NCBI GenBank assembly: GCA_963755815.1
Contig: CAVWLF010000001.1
Coordinates: 62,001 to 126,000 of the forward strand
DNA: 64,000 nt
Source of the DNA: Palsa-506 sp963755815
GTDB taxonomy: Bacteria; Actinomycetota; Actinomycetes; Streptosporangiales; Streptosporangiaceae
Reading direction: 5' to 3'
The translations under genes were made by a program, and so were the position numbers. Numbering within the stretch: the first letter of the stretch is position 1; the number at the start of each line of letters is the position of its first letter. The notes below the pieces were generated by a model. It had not been told where the DNA came from. It ran no database searches and saw only the letters and a program-made list of their open reading frames with translations. This document shows, one piece after another, positions 15,898-23,843 of this stretch.

Positions 15898-16878
15898 ATG
15901 GACCGAGAACCCTGGCCCGACACAAAAGCGACTGGGCCGCACGCCGCGGCCGATGCGCAGGACAAAGGCACGGGACAAGGCACGGACGCCGGCACCGGCG
16001 CTGGCCGGGGCCCCCGCCCGGGCGCCAGCACCGGACCAGGTGCCGGCTCAGGCACCGGCTCAAGCGCCGGGACCGGATCGGGAAGCGGATCAAGCCCCGG
16101 GACCGGCTCAAGCCCGGCGACCGGGACCGGCACCGGCCGGAACGGCGCCCCGGGCAAACTGGCTCCGGGCCGCCGCGCGGCCTATGGTGGCCTGGCCTCC
16201 GACCCGCGGCTCCCGATCTGGATTGGCCGCGCGCTGGCCTCGGTGATTGTCGGAACCGCCGTCTCCATCTGGGTTGGCTGGCGGCTGGGCGTGACAGCAG
16301 CGGCCCTGATCGCGATCGCCGACATCATCTTCCGCTCGAAGACGACAGCGCGCGTTCCCGCCTTCGCCCGGGTCACGTCGGCGCAGCGGCGGTCCCAGCG
16401 CCAGCTGGCCAGGCTCAGGATGAAGGGTTACGTCACGCTGAACGCCCGGGCTATCCCGGGCACCCGGCAGGTCATCGACCATCTGGTGATCGGGCCGAGC
16501 GGCGTGTACGCGCTGGACTCGGAGCGCTGGGACCGGCGCCTGCCGGTCCGGACCGCCGCGGGCGACCAGCTCTACCACGGGCCGTTCACCCAGCGGGACC
16601 GGCTGGAGCATGCGCGCTGGGAGGCGGGCAAGGCGAGCCGCCTGATCGGCGCGGCCGCCCAGCGGGCGATTGATGTCCGTCCCGCGATGGTGATCTACGG
16701 GCCGACCATTCCGTGGACGGTAGTGAGGCTGCACGGCGTCGACGTCTTCGGCGGCGGGAGGTTGCGCAGTTACCTGCGGCAGCAGCGCAAGGCGCGCCAG
16801 ACTCCGCGGCTGGATGACCAGCAGATCAGCCTGATCCAGCAGGCCGCCGAACGGGCGCTGCCGCCGGTCAAGCAGTAA
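15898..16878 (+). CDS. NERD-domain membrane protein
   Basis: A 326-aa protein with three parts. Residues 1-90 are a charged start and a Gly/Thr/Ser low-complexity linker. Two transmembrane segments follow (IGRALASVIVGTAVSIWVGW, then LGVTAAALIAIADIIF). The C-terminal soluble domain carries the NERD pattern VIDHLVIGPSGVYALDSERW. NERD (nuclease-related domain) proteins resemble archaeal Holliday-junction-resolvase-type nucleases, but the activity is unproven. The ATG at 15898 starts just before the conserved part; the longer in-frame extension lies inside the upstream repeat array. It may be transcribed from the AT-rich sequence immediately upstream. Confidence 0.82.
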   Translation: MDREPWPDTKATGPHAAADAQDKGTGQGTDAGTGAGRGPRPGASTGPGAGSGTGSSAGTGSGSGSSPGTGSSPATGTGTGRNGAPGKLAPGRRAAYGGLASDPRLPIWIGRALASVIVGTAVSIWVGWRLGVTAAALIAIADIIFRSKTTARVPAFARVTSAQRRSQRQLARLRMKGYVTLNARAIPGTRQVIDHLVIGPSGVYALDSERWDRRLPVRTAAGDQLYHGPFTQRDRLEHARWEAGKASRLIGAAAQRAIDVRPAMVIYGPTIPWTVVRLHGVDVFGGGRLRSYLRQQRKARQTPRLDDQQISLIQQAAERALPPVKQ

Positions 16879-16895
16879 TCACCGGGCCGGACGCG

Positions 16896-16991
16896 GCCGA
16901 TCCGGCCGCTGGCTAGGCCGAACCGGCCGCTGGCTATGCCGATAGATGCGCCGAACCGGCCGCTGGCTAGGCCGAACTGGGCGCTGGCTAG
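16896..16991. repeat. Four 21-bp tandem repeats plus a 12-bp remnant
   Basis: Units GCCGAACCGGCCGCTGGCTAG lie at 16896-16916, 16917-16937, 16950-16970 and 16971-16991, with a 12-bp partial unit at 16938-16949. They begin 17 bases after the NERD gene stop and precede menA. The 21-bp length keeps frame, giving an FGLASGR heptapeptide repeat on the minus strand, but no real gene covers it. The remaining sequence to 17158 is GC-rich with nothing else recognisable. Confidence 0.85.
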
Positions 16992-17158
16992 ATGGTCGGC
17001 GGCGCGCTGGCGCCGGGTGCCCCGTTTCCGGGTCTGCCGTGGCCGGCTCGCCGTTGCTGACCGCTCCGGCCGCAGCCCGCGGATCCCGTCCGGGTGGGCG
17101 GGTGCGACTGGGCTGCCCACTAGGCTGTCACCGGCCGACAAACGACGAAGGGCGGGCC

Positions 17159-18031
17159 GTGGCCGGAGCACGAGACTGGGTGGCGGGCGCCCGCCCGCGG
17201 ACGCTGCCCGCGGCGATCGTTCCCGTCGTGGTGGGCTCGGGCGTCGCGATCGGCTATGGGCAGCTGGAGCCGTGGCGCGCGGTGCTGGCCCTGCTGGTGG
17301 CACTCGCCCTGCAGGTCGGCGTCAACTACGCCAACGACTACAGCGACGGGATCCGCGGCACCGACGAGCGGCGGGTCGGCCCGGTCCGGCTGGTCGGCTC
17401 CGGCCTGGCCCGGCCCCGGCAGGTGCTCGCCGCCGCGCTGGGCTGCTTCGCCGTGGCCTGCGTAGCCGGGCTCGCGCTGGCCGTGATGACCTCGTGGTGG
17501 CTGATCCTGCTGGGCGGCGCGGCCGTCGCCGCCGCGTGGTTCTATACCGGCGGCGACCGGCCCTACGGGTACCGCGCACTCGGTGAGGTCTCCGTCTTCC
17601 TCTTCTTCGGGCTGGCCGCGGTGACGGGCACGGCCTACGTGCAGATGGACCGCGTGGCGTGGCTGGCGCTGGCGGCCGCCGTGCCGATCGGGCTGCTCGC
17701 CTGCGCCCTGCTGGTCATTAATAACCTGCGCGATATCCCGACCGACACGGCGACGGGCAAGCGGACGCTGGCCGTGGTCGCCGGTGACCACCGGACCCGC
17801 CTGCTGTACGCCGCCTGCGCCCTGCTGCCGTTCGCAATCGCGGTCGCGATGGCGCCGGTCAGGCCGCTGACGCTGCTCGCCCTGGCCGCCGTACCGCTGG
17901 CGCTGATGCCGATCCGGCTGGTACGGGCCGGTGCCGCGGGCCCGCGGCTGATCACTGCCCTCGGCCAGACCGGGCGGCTGCAGCTAGCCTTCGGCGCGCT
18001 ACTGACCGTCGGGCTGGCGATCAAGCTCTGA
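17159..18031 (+). CDS. menA: 1,4-dihydroxy-2-naphthoate polyprenyltransferase MenA
   Basis: Integral-membrane UbiA-family enzyme that attaches the polyprenyl tail to 1,4-dihydroxy-2-naphthoate, giving demethylmenaquinone. The 290-aa protein has the first Asp-rich motif NYANDYSDGIRGTD and the second NNLRDIPTDTATGKRT, which bind Mg-diphosphate, plus about eight hydrophobic segments. The GTG at 17159 (VAGARDWVAGARPRTLPAA) matches the family start, with GAAGGGCGG upstream. It converges on the SPFH gene with 16 bases between the stops. No other men gene is in the window. Confidence 0.93.
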   Translation: MAGARDWVAGARPRTLPAAIVPVVVGSGVAIGYGQLEPWRAVLALLVALALQVGVNYANDYSDGIRGTDERRVGPVRLVGSGLARPRQVLAAALGCFAVACVAGLALAVMTSWWLILLGGAAVAAAWFYTGGDRPYGYRALGEVSVFLFFGLAAVTGTAYVQMDRVAWLALAAAVPIGLLACALLVINNLRDIPTDTATGKRTLAVVAGDHRTRLLYAACALLPFAIAVAMAPVRPLTLLALAAVPLALMPIRLVRAGAAGPRLITALGQTGRLQLAFGALLTVGLAIKL

Positions 18032-18047
18032 CGTCGCGGGCCGCCGC

Positions 18048-19184
18048 CTACTCGGGCCGGCCGCCGTGGCCCGTGCCGCGCTCCGCGTCGGCCGCCTCCC
18101 GCTCTAGCGCCGCTACCTCCCGTTCAACCTCGGCTACCTCGTCCCGGGCCCCGGCGGCCGCCGCCGCCCGGGCGGCGGCCCCGTTCGGTGCGGGGACGGC
18201 CGGCCCGGCGTCGCCGGTCAGGGCCGCGGCGCCGCCCGCCACCTGAATACGGCCACCCGGCGGCACGGCCCGCTCGGGGGGCACGCTCGCGCTGCCCGGC
18301 GCGGCGGCGCCGTCCGGACCGCCGAATGCGGTACTCAGCGTCCTCAGCGCGGTGGTCACCTCGCTCGGGATCACCCAGAAGGTGTTGCCCTCGGCCTGCG
18401 CGAGCTGCGGCAGGGTCTGCAGGTACTGGTAAGCGAGCACCTGCGGGTCCGCGTTGCCGTCGTGAACGGCCTGGAACACCGTGCCGATCGCCTGGGCCTG
18501 GCCCTCGGACCGCAGGATCTGGCCCTGCCGGTCGCCCTCGGCGCGCAGGATCTGGCTCTGCTTCTCGCCTTCCGCGGTGAGGATCTTCGACTGCCGGACG
18601 CCCTCGGCGGTGAGGATGGCCGCGCGCTTCTCCCGTTCGGCGCGCATCTGCTTTTCCATCGCGTCGATCACGCTCTTCGGCGGGTCGATCGCCTTGATCT
18701 CCACCCGGGTAACCCGGAGCCCCCATTTGCCCGACGCATCGTCGAGCACTCCGCGCAGCATTGTGTTGATCTTGTCCCGGGAGGTCAGGGTCTCCTCAAG
18801 GTCCATGTTCCCGATCACGCTGCGCAGCATGGTCGCGGTGATCTGCTCAATCGCCTGAATGTAGTTGACGATCTCGTAGTCCGCCGCCCGCGGGTCGGTG
18901 ACCTGGAAGAACAGCACGGTGTCGATGTGGACGACCAGGTTGTCCTCGGTAATGACCGGCTGCCCCTTGAACGCCACCACCTGCTCGCGCAGGTCGATCA
19001 GGGGCTTGACCCGGTCGACGAACGGGATGATGAAGTTCATCCCGGGTTCCAGTGTCTTGCGATACCGGCCGAACCGCTCGATGTTGCGGGCCCGGGCCTG
19101 GGGCACGATGCGGACCGTCCTCGTCACCCCCAGCACGACCAGCGCGACGATGACGACGGCAACGATCAGGATAGCCAGTTCCAC
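18048..19184 (-). CDS. SPFH/band-7 (stomatin/prohibitin-like) membrane protein
   Basis: A 378-aa protein with one N-terminal transmembrane helix (about residues 2-20), the band-7 domain (RIVPQARARNIERFGRYRKTLEPGMNF through about residue 190) and a helical region with AEGxxQ repeats (TAEGVRQSKILTAEGEKQSQ). A low-complexity Ala/Glu/Arg tail follows. Such proteins oligomerise into membrane scaffolds and often act with NfeD partners; the pair here matches mycobacterial Rv1487-Rv1488. The GTG at 19184 is supported by CGGGAG five bases upstream and starts two bases after the nfeD-like stop, so the two are cotranscribed. Confidence 0.9.
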   Translation of the reverse strand: MELAILIVAVVIVALVVLGVTRTVRIVPQARARNIERFGRYRKTLEPGMNFIIPFVDRVKPLIDLREQVVAFKGQPVITEDNLVVHIDTVLFFQVTDPRAADYEIVNYIQAIEQITATMLRSVIGNMDLEETLTSRDKINTMLRGVLDDASGKWGLRVTRVEIKAIDPPKSVIDAMEKQMRAEREKRAAILTAEGVRQSKILTAEGEKQSQILRAEGDRQGQILRSEGQAQAIGTVFQAVHDGNADPQVLAYQYLQTLPQLAQAEGNTFWVIPSEVTTALRTLSTAFGGPDGAAAPGSASVPPERAVPPGGRIQVAGGAAALTGDAGPAVPAPNGAAARAAAAAGARDEVAEVEREVAALEREAADAERGTGHGGRPE

Positions 19185-19186
19185 TG

Positions 19187-19618
19187 CTACTCCCGGGGAT
19201 AGACGAGGGCGGTCGCGCCCTCGATCAGCATGACGTCGACGGTGGAGCCCACCGGGATCGTCAGGGTCTCGTCGTAGGGACGGGATGACCACAGCTCGCC
19301 GCCGATTTTGACCTGCCCGGCGTGCGCGGTGACCTCCTCGACGACCAGCGCCGTGCGCCCGACCAGCGCGGACGTGCCGCTTCTGAGCAAGGGCGGCTGC
19401 TTGATGTGGCGCAGCGCGATCGGCCGCGCCACGGCCAGCCCGGCCAGCGATGCCACCACGAACGCGCCGAACTGGAGGGCCCCGTTCCCGCCCGCAGCGC
19501 CCACTCCGGCAGCGGCCACGGCGCCGACCGCGATCAGGCCGAGCGCCAGTGTCATGGTGACAAGCTCGGCCACCCCGAGCACTGCGGCTACGATCAGCCA
19601 GACAATCCAGATCCCCAT
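19187..19618 (-). CDS. NfeD-like membrane protein
   Basis: A 143-aa short NfeD: three hydrophobic segments in the first ~75 residues, then a C-terminal OB-fold domain (LVGRTALVVEEVTAHAGQVK...STVDVMLIEGATALVYP). It lacks the serine-protease domain of long NfeD proteins. It is the partner of the SPFH protein encoded immediately downstream, probably helping membrane-domain organisation. The ATG at 19618 (MGIWIVWLIVAAVLG) has GGAG five bases upstream. The upstream gap is divergent with the acyl-CoA synthetase gene. Confidence 0.88.
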   Translation of the reverse strand: MGIWIVWLIVAAVLGVAELVTMTLALGLIAVGAVAAAGVGAAGGNGALQFGAFVVASLAGLAVARPIALRHIKQPPLLRSGTSALVGRTALVVEEVTAHAGQVKIGGELWSSRPYDETLTIPVGSTVDVMLIEGATALVYPRE

Positions 19619-19772
19619 AACCGCTCCGGCAGGGAAACTTAGCGTGCGCGTTCCTTGACAGTAACCCCGCCGCGGCCCTGACCGCACCACCACGCGGCGG
19701 CGAGCAGCCCGGAGCTTCCCACCGGCGGGCAGAACGGGGACGATGGTGTGACCCGATTCCGGAGGATGCGTT

Positions 19773-21443
19773 ATGTCCGGCGAAAGTCAGCTGGCCTACA
19801 GTCACGGAACCTCGTCCCTGGCCCTGCTGGGCGAGACCATCGGGGCGAACCTGCGCCGGGTCGCGGGCGCGCACGGAGATCAGGAGGCCATGGTCGACGT
19901 GCCGTCCGGACGGCGGTGGACCTACCGGCAGCTGGACGCCGATGTCGACGCCCTGGGCCTCGCCCTGCTAGCGGCCGGAATCGACGCCGGGGACCGGGTC
20001 GGCATCTGGGCGCCGAACTGCCCGGAGTGGGTGCTGCTGCAGTACGCGACCGCCCGGATCGGCGCGATCCTGGTCAACATCAACCCGGCCTACCGCAGCC
20101 ATGAAGTCGGCTACGTGCTGCGCCAGTCAGGCGTTCGGCTGCTGGTCAGCGCGGAGAGCTTCAAGACCAGCGACTACCGCGCGATGGTCGGTGAGGTCCG
20201 CAGCGGCATCCGCGAGCTGGAGCGGGTGATCTACCTGGGCACCGCCGACTGGGACGACCTGGTCGCGGCCGGCGCCACCGCGGCCGCCGCCGGGACCGCG
20301 GGCGTGGAGGTCCTGGCGGCACGGGCGGCGGGCCTGGCCTTCGACGACCCGATCAATATCCAGTACACCAGCGGGACAACTGGGTTCCCGAAGGGCGCGA
20401 CGCTATCGCACCACAACATCCTGAACAACGGCTTCTTCATCGGCGAGGGGTGCCGGTACACCCCGGCTGACCGGGTGTGCATCCCGGTGCCCTTCTACCA
20501 CTGCTTCGGGATGGTGCTCGGGAACCTGGCCTGCACGACGCACGGCGCCTGCATCGTCATCCCCGCGCCGGGCTTCGATCCGGCCGCCACGCTGCACGCG
20601 GTGCAGGCGGAACGGTGCACCTCGCTGTACGGAGTGCCGACGATGTTTATCGCCGAGCTGGGCCTGGCCGGCTTCGCGAGCTACGACCTCTCGACGCTGC
20701 GGACCGGCATCATGGCCGGCTCCCCCTGCCCGGTTGAGGTAATGAAGCGCGTGGTCAGCGAGATGCACATGTCGGAGGTCACGATCTGCTACGGGATGAC
20801 GGAGACATCGCCGGTCTCCGCGCAGACCACGGCCGATGACGACATGGAGCGCCGGGTGGCGACGGTCGGCCGGGTGCATCCGTTCGTCGAGGTGAAGATC
20901 GTCGATCCGGAGAGCGGCCTGGTGCTGCGCCGCGGGATGCCCGGGGAGATGTGCACTCGCGGCTACTCGGTGATGCTCGGCTACTGGAACGAGCCGGAGA
21001 AGACCGCGGAGGCGATCGACGCGGCGCGCTGGATGCACACGGGTGACCTGGCCGTGATGGACGACGCCGGCTACCTCAACATTGTCGGGCGGATTAAGGA
21101 CATGGTCATCCGCGGCGGCGAGAACGTGTACCCGCGCGAGGTCGAGGAGTTCCTGTACGGGCATCCGGCGATCGAGGACGTTCAGGTCATCGGGGTGCCG
21201 GACGAGAAGTACGGCGAGGAACTATGCGCGTGGGTGAAGCTTCGCCCGGGCGCCGAGCTGACCGCCGACGACATCAAGGCCTACTGCACCGGCAGCATCG
21301 CGCACTACAAGGTCCCGCGGTATGTCCGCTTCACCGACGAGTTCCCGATGACGGTGACCGGCAAGGTACAGAAGTTCAAGATGCGGGAGACGTCGATTTC
21401 CGAGCTGGACCTGGGGGCCGCCAGCCAGACCAGGACGGCCTGA
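19773..21443 (+). CDS. Fatty-acyl-CoA synthetase (AMP-binding)
   Basis: A 556-aa adenylate-forming enzyme that activates a carboxylic acid to its CoA thioester. The P-loop-like motif is YTSGTTGFPKGA, the adenine-binding motif CYGMTETSP, the hinge region GRIKDMVIRGGENVYP, and the C-terminal catalytic lysine is in MTVTGKVQKFKMRE. It is most like the short/medium-chain FadD35-type acyl-CoA synthetases of actinobacteria, but the chain length is not predictable. The ATG at 19773 follows GGAGG by seven bases. It stands alone as a single-gene unit. Confidence 0.9.
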   Translation: MSGESQLAYSHGTSSLALLGETIGANLRRVAGAHGDQEAMVDVPSGRRWTYRQLDADVDALGLALLAAGIDAGDRVGIWAPNCPEWVLLQYATARIGAILVNINPAYRSHEVGYVLRQSGVRLLVSAESFKTSDYRAMVGEVRSGIRELERVIYLGTADWDDLVAAGATAAAAGTAGVEVLAARAAGLAFDDPINIQYTSGTTGFPKGATLSHHNILNNGFFIGEGCRYTPADRVCIPVPFYHCFGMVLGNLACTTHGACIVIPAPGFDPAATLHAVQAERCTSLYGVPTMFIAELGLAGFASYDLSTLRTGIMAGSPCPVEVMKRVVSEMHMSEVTICYGMTETSPVSAQTTADDDMERRVATVGRVHPFVEVKIVDPESGLVLRRGMPGEMCTRGYSVMLGYWNEPEKTAEAIDAARWMHTGDLAVMDDAGYLNIVGRIKDMVIRGGENVYPREVEEFLYGHPAIEDVQVIGVPDEKYGEELCAWVKLRPGAELTADDIKAYCTGSIAHYKVPRYVRFTDEFPMTVTGKVQKFKMRETSISELDLGAASQTRTA

Positions 21444-21510
21444 CCCAGGCCTGGCCGGGCCCGGGCGGCCGGGGCACGCGGCCGGCCGACGGGCCGAGCC
21501 GGGCCGAAGG

Positions 21511-21717
21511 CTAGCCCCGGACCTCAAGCTGGCCGAGCAGCGCGCTGGTGGCGGCGGCGATCGAGTCGACCGCCTGGCCGAACGCCTCGGCATTGTGCTT
21601 CGCCGGGGTCCGGAAACCGCTCACCTTCCGGACGTACTGAAGCGCGGCGGCCCGCACGTCCTGGTCCGTCACGTTCTCGGCATAGGGCTCACGCAAGGTC
21701 TTGATGCTGCGGCACAT
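21511..21717 (-). CDS. DUF2277 protein
   Basis: A 68-aa helical protein beginning MCRSIKTLREPYAENVT and containing AALQYVRKVSGFRTPAKHN, the signature of DUF2277. The function is unknown. The ATG at 21717 is chosen because the family starts exactly at MCRSIK; the 13 extra in-frame residues upstream are not conserved-looking. It ends close to the acyl-CoA synthetase stop in convergent orientation and lies downstream of panB's neighbourhood on the same strand only by position, not in an obvious operon. Confidence 0.85.
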   Translation of the reverse strand: MCRSIKTLREPYAENVTDQDVRAAALQYVRKVSGFRTPAKHNAEAFGQAVDSIAAATSALLGQLEVRG

Positions 21718-21771
21718 GAGTCGACGGTATGCCAGGTCCGGACCAGACGGGGCCATTAACTCGCGGCCGGA

Positions 21772-22599
21772 TCAGGCGTAGCTGTGCTCGGCGCCGGGAT
21801 ACGCGGCGTCCGCGACGTCGCTGACGAAATGGCCCGCGGCCTGGTCCAGGATCTCGGCCAGCTGCGCGTACCGCCGGACGAAACGCGGCGCCCGGCCGGT
21901 GGTAAGCCCGGCGAAGTCTTGCCACACCATGCCCTGGGCGTCGCAGGACGGCCCGCCGCCGACGCCGACGGTCGGGATCGCGAGCGCGTCAGACACCCGG
22001 GCGCCCAGGCTGGCCGGAACCGCCTCGAGCACGACGGCGAACGCCCCGGCCCGCTCCAGCGCCAGCGCGTCGGCCAGCAGCACATCACCTTCGCGGCCAC
22101 GGCCCCTGGACCGGTAACTGCCGAGCGCGTTGATGCTCTGCGGAGTCACGCCCAGATGACCCATCACCGGAATGCCGGCCGCGGTCATCGCCTCGACCTG
22201 CGGCAGCACCCGGCGGCCGCCTTCCAGCTTGACCGCCTGCGCGCCGCCTTCCTTGAGGTAGCGGGTGGCATTATGCAGCGCCTGCGGCACGCCCGCCTGG
22301 TAGGAACCGAACGGCAGGTCGGCGACGACCAGAGCCGTCCTGGTGCCGCGCACCACCGCCTGGACCAGCGGAATGAGCAGGTCCATGGTCGCCGGAAGGG
22401 TCGAGTCGTAGCCGAACACCGTCTGCGCGGAAGTGTCGCCGACCAGCAGGACGCGGACCCCGGCGCGCTCGAAGATGCCCGCGGTCAGGGCGTCGTAACT
22501 GGTCAGCAGCGTCCACCGGTCGCCGCGATCCGTCGCTGCCTGCAGGTCCCGCACGGTGATGCGGCGATCCTGCGGCCATGCCGATGCCAGCTCGCTCAT
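21772..22599 (-). CDS. panB: 3-methyl-2-oxobutanoate hydroxymethyltransferase PanB
   Basis: First committed step of pantothenate synthesis: transfers a hydroxymethyl group from methylene-tetrahydrofolate to ketoisovalerate. The 275-aa length is typical. Metal and substrate residues are visible in LLVGDTSAQTVFGYDST, VVADLPFGSY, AVKLEGG and MGHLGVTPQS. The ATG at 22599 has GGAAGG seven bases upstream. It is divergent from the S53-like gene. panC and panD are not in the window. Confidence 0.95.
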   Translation of the reverse strand: MSELASAWPQDRRITVRDLQAATDRGDRWTLLTSYDALTAGIFERAGVRVLLVGDTSAQTVFGYDSTLPATMDLLIPLVQAVVRGTRTALVVADLPFGSYQAGVPQALHNATRYLKEGGAQAVKLEGGRRVLPQVEAMTAAGIPVMGHLGVTPQSINALGSYRSRGRGREGDVLLADALALERAGAFAVVLEAVPASLGARVSDALAIPTVGVGGGPSCDAQGMVWQDFAGLTTGRAPRFVRRYAQLAEILDQAAGHFVSDVADAAYPGAEHSYA

Positions 22600-22687
22600 G
22601 CCGAAACCTTCCGTTCAGGTCGCCACGGATGTTGGCGCCGGAATCGTCAGCATAAGCCGCATGAGGCCGGCCATCTCCCGGATCCCC

Positions 22688-22716
22688 TTGGGGATGGCCG
22701 CCGCGCAGGCTAGAAC
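22688..22716 (+). promoter_or_regulatory. Candidate sigma-70-type promoter, possibly giving a leaderless mRNA
   Basis: TTGGGG (22688-22693) and TAGAAC (22711-22716) are 17 bases apart, and the ATG of the S53-like gene is seven bases further on. That spacing places the start of transcription at or next to the ATG, so the message would be leaderless. No Shine-Dalgarno sequence precedes the ATG. Confidence 0.45.
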
Positions 22717-22722
22717 GGAACT

Positions 22723-23788
22723 ATGGACCCCCGCAGCCTTCCGGTGCCGCGGCCCGGCGAGCCGGGCGGCATCGATCCTCGTGCCCTGGCCTCGTATTAC
22801 TCCTACCCGCGCCAGTACGACGGCGCCGGGACCTCGATTGCCCTGGTCTGCCTGTACGGCGGCTACCGGCGCTCGGATCTGGAGACGTACTTCGCGGCGG
22901 CCGGCCAGCCGGTGCCGGACATCGAGGATGTCGCGGTCGGCGGCGCGCGGAACGATCCGGCCGGCGACCCGGATGCCAACGTGGAGGTCACGCGCGACCT
23001 GGAGATTCTCGGCTCGGTCGCCCCGGGCGCCCGGCTGGTCGCCTACTTCGCCGGTAATAACGAGCAGGGCGTCGCCGACGGGCTCGCGCGGGCCATCTTT
23101 GACGCCGAGCGGGAGAACTCAGTGGTCTGCCTGACCTGGTGCATCCCGGAGAGCCAGGCAGGCGGGATGCTCAAGCCAGCGGTCGAGTCGCTGATCGAGG
23201 ACGCGGCCGCGATGGGCAAGACGGTCTGCGCCCCGTCCGGCCGCTCCGGCCCAGGCGAGAAACCCTGCTTTCCCGGCACTTCCCCGTACGTGCTGTCTTG
23301 CGGCGCCACCGTCGCGGTACCGGCCGGCCTCCGGCTTCGCCGAGGCCCCGGAGGCCGCCGGCGACCTGCCCGCGGTCAGCCGGCTGTACCAGCGGCCGAA
23401 CTGGCAGGCGCACGCCGCCGGGCGCGCCGGACGGAGTACCAGCGGCAGGCTGGTCCCCGACGTGAGCTGCCTGGCGGGCGGGACGCTGGGCTACCGCTGT
23501 TACGCGAATGGCGGCTGGCTCAGCGTGGCCGGGCCCGGCGCGGCCGCGTGCATGTGGGCGGGCCTGCTGGCCCGCTTCAACCAGGCGCTCGGGCGGCCCT
23601 GGGGCATGACCTCGGACTTTTACACCGTCCTCGGCCCGGCCGGGGCGCTGGCCCCGGCGGGGGGAACGGCGGAAGCCGCCCGGCCGGGCTGGGCTGCCGG
23701 GACCGGCTGGGGAACGCCGGACGGGGAACGGCTGCTGGCCGTCCTGCAGGACCCGCAGCGCGCCCGGCCGGGACGGCGCGGTCGCTGA
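22723..23788 (+). pseudogene. Degenerate S53 (sedolisin/kumamolisin-like) peptidase with a frameshift and lost catalytic residues
   Basis: The first frame aligns with the kumamolisin core: GTSIALVCLYGGYRRSDLETYF, then NVEVTRDLEILGSVAPGARL with the catalytic Glu88/Asp92 pair retained, then CLTWCIPES. The oxyanion motif GDSG is GRSG (Arg174). Near 23325-23340 homology moves to another frame (GFAEAPEAAGDLPAVSRLYQ, later PDVSCLAGGTLGYRCYANGG), where the serine motif GTSAAAP is AGPGAAA. Oxyanion Asp and nucleophile Ser are therefore both missing. There is no propeptide or signal peptide. It may be a pseudogene, or a non-catalytic protein hit by one base error. It converges on the TPR-CHAT gene, 55 bases away. 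Confidence 0.7.
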
Positions 23789-23843
23789 TCCGGGCGGAGC
23801 GGCGGCAGCTGACCGGATGGCGCGAGCCGGGCCTGGCGGCCGC

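Noticed and set aside
19773..21443. Acyl-CoA synthetase as part of a biosynthetic gene cluster
   Set aside because: No polyketide synthase, peptide synthetase, carrier protein or tailoring gene is nearby.
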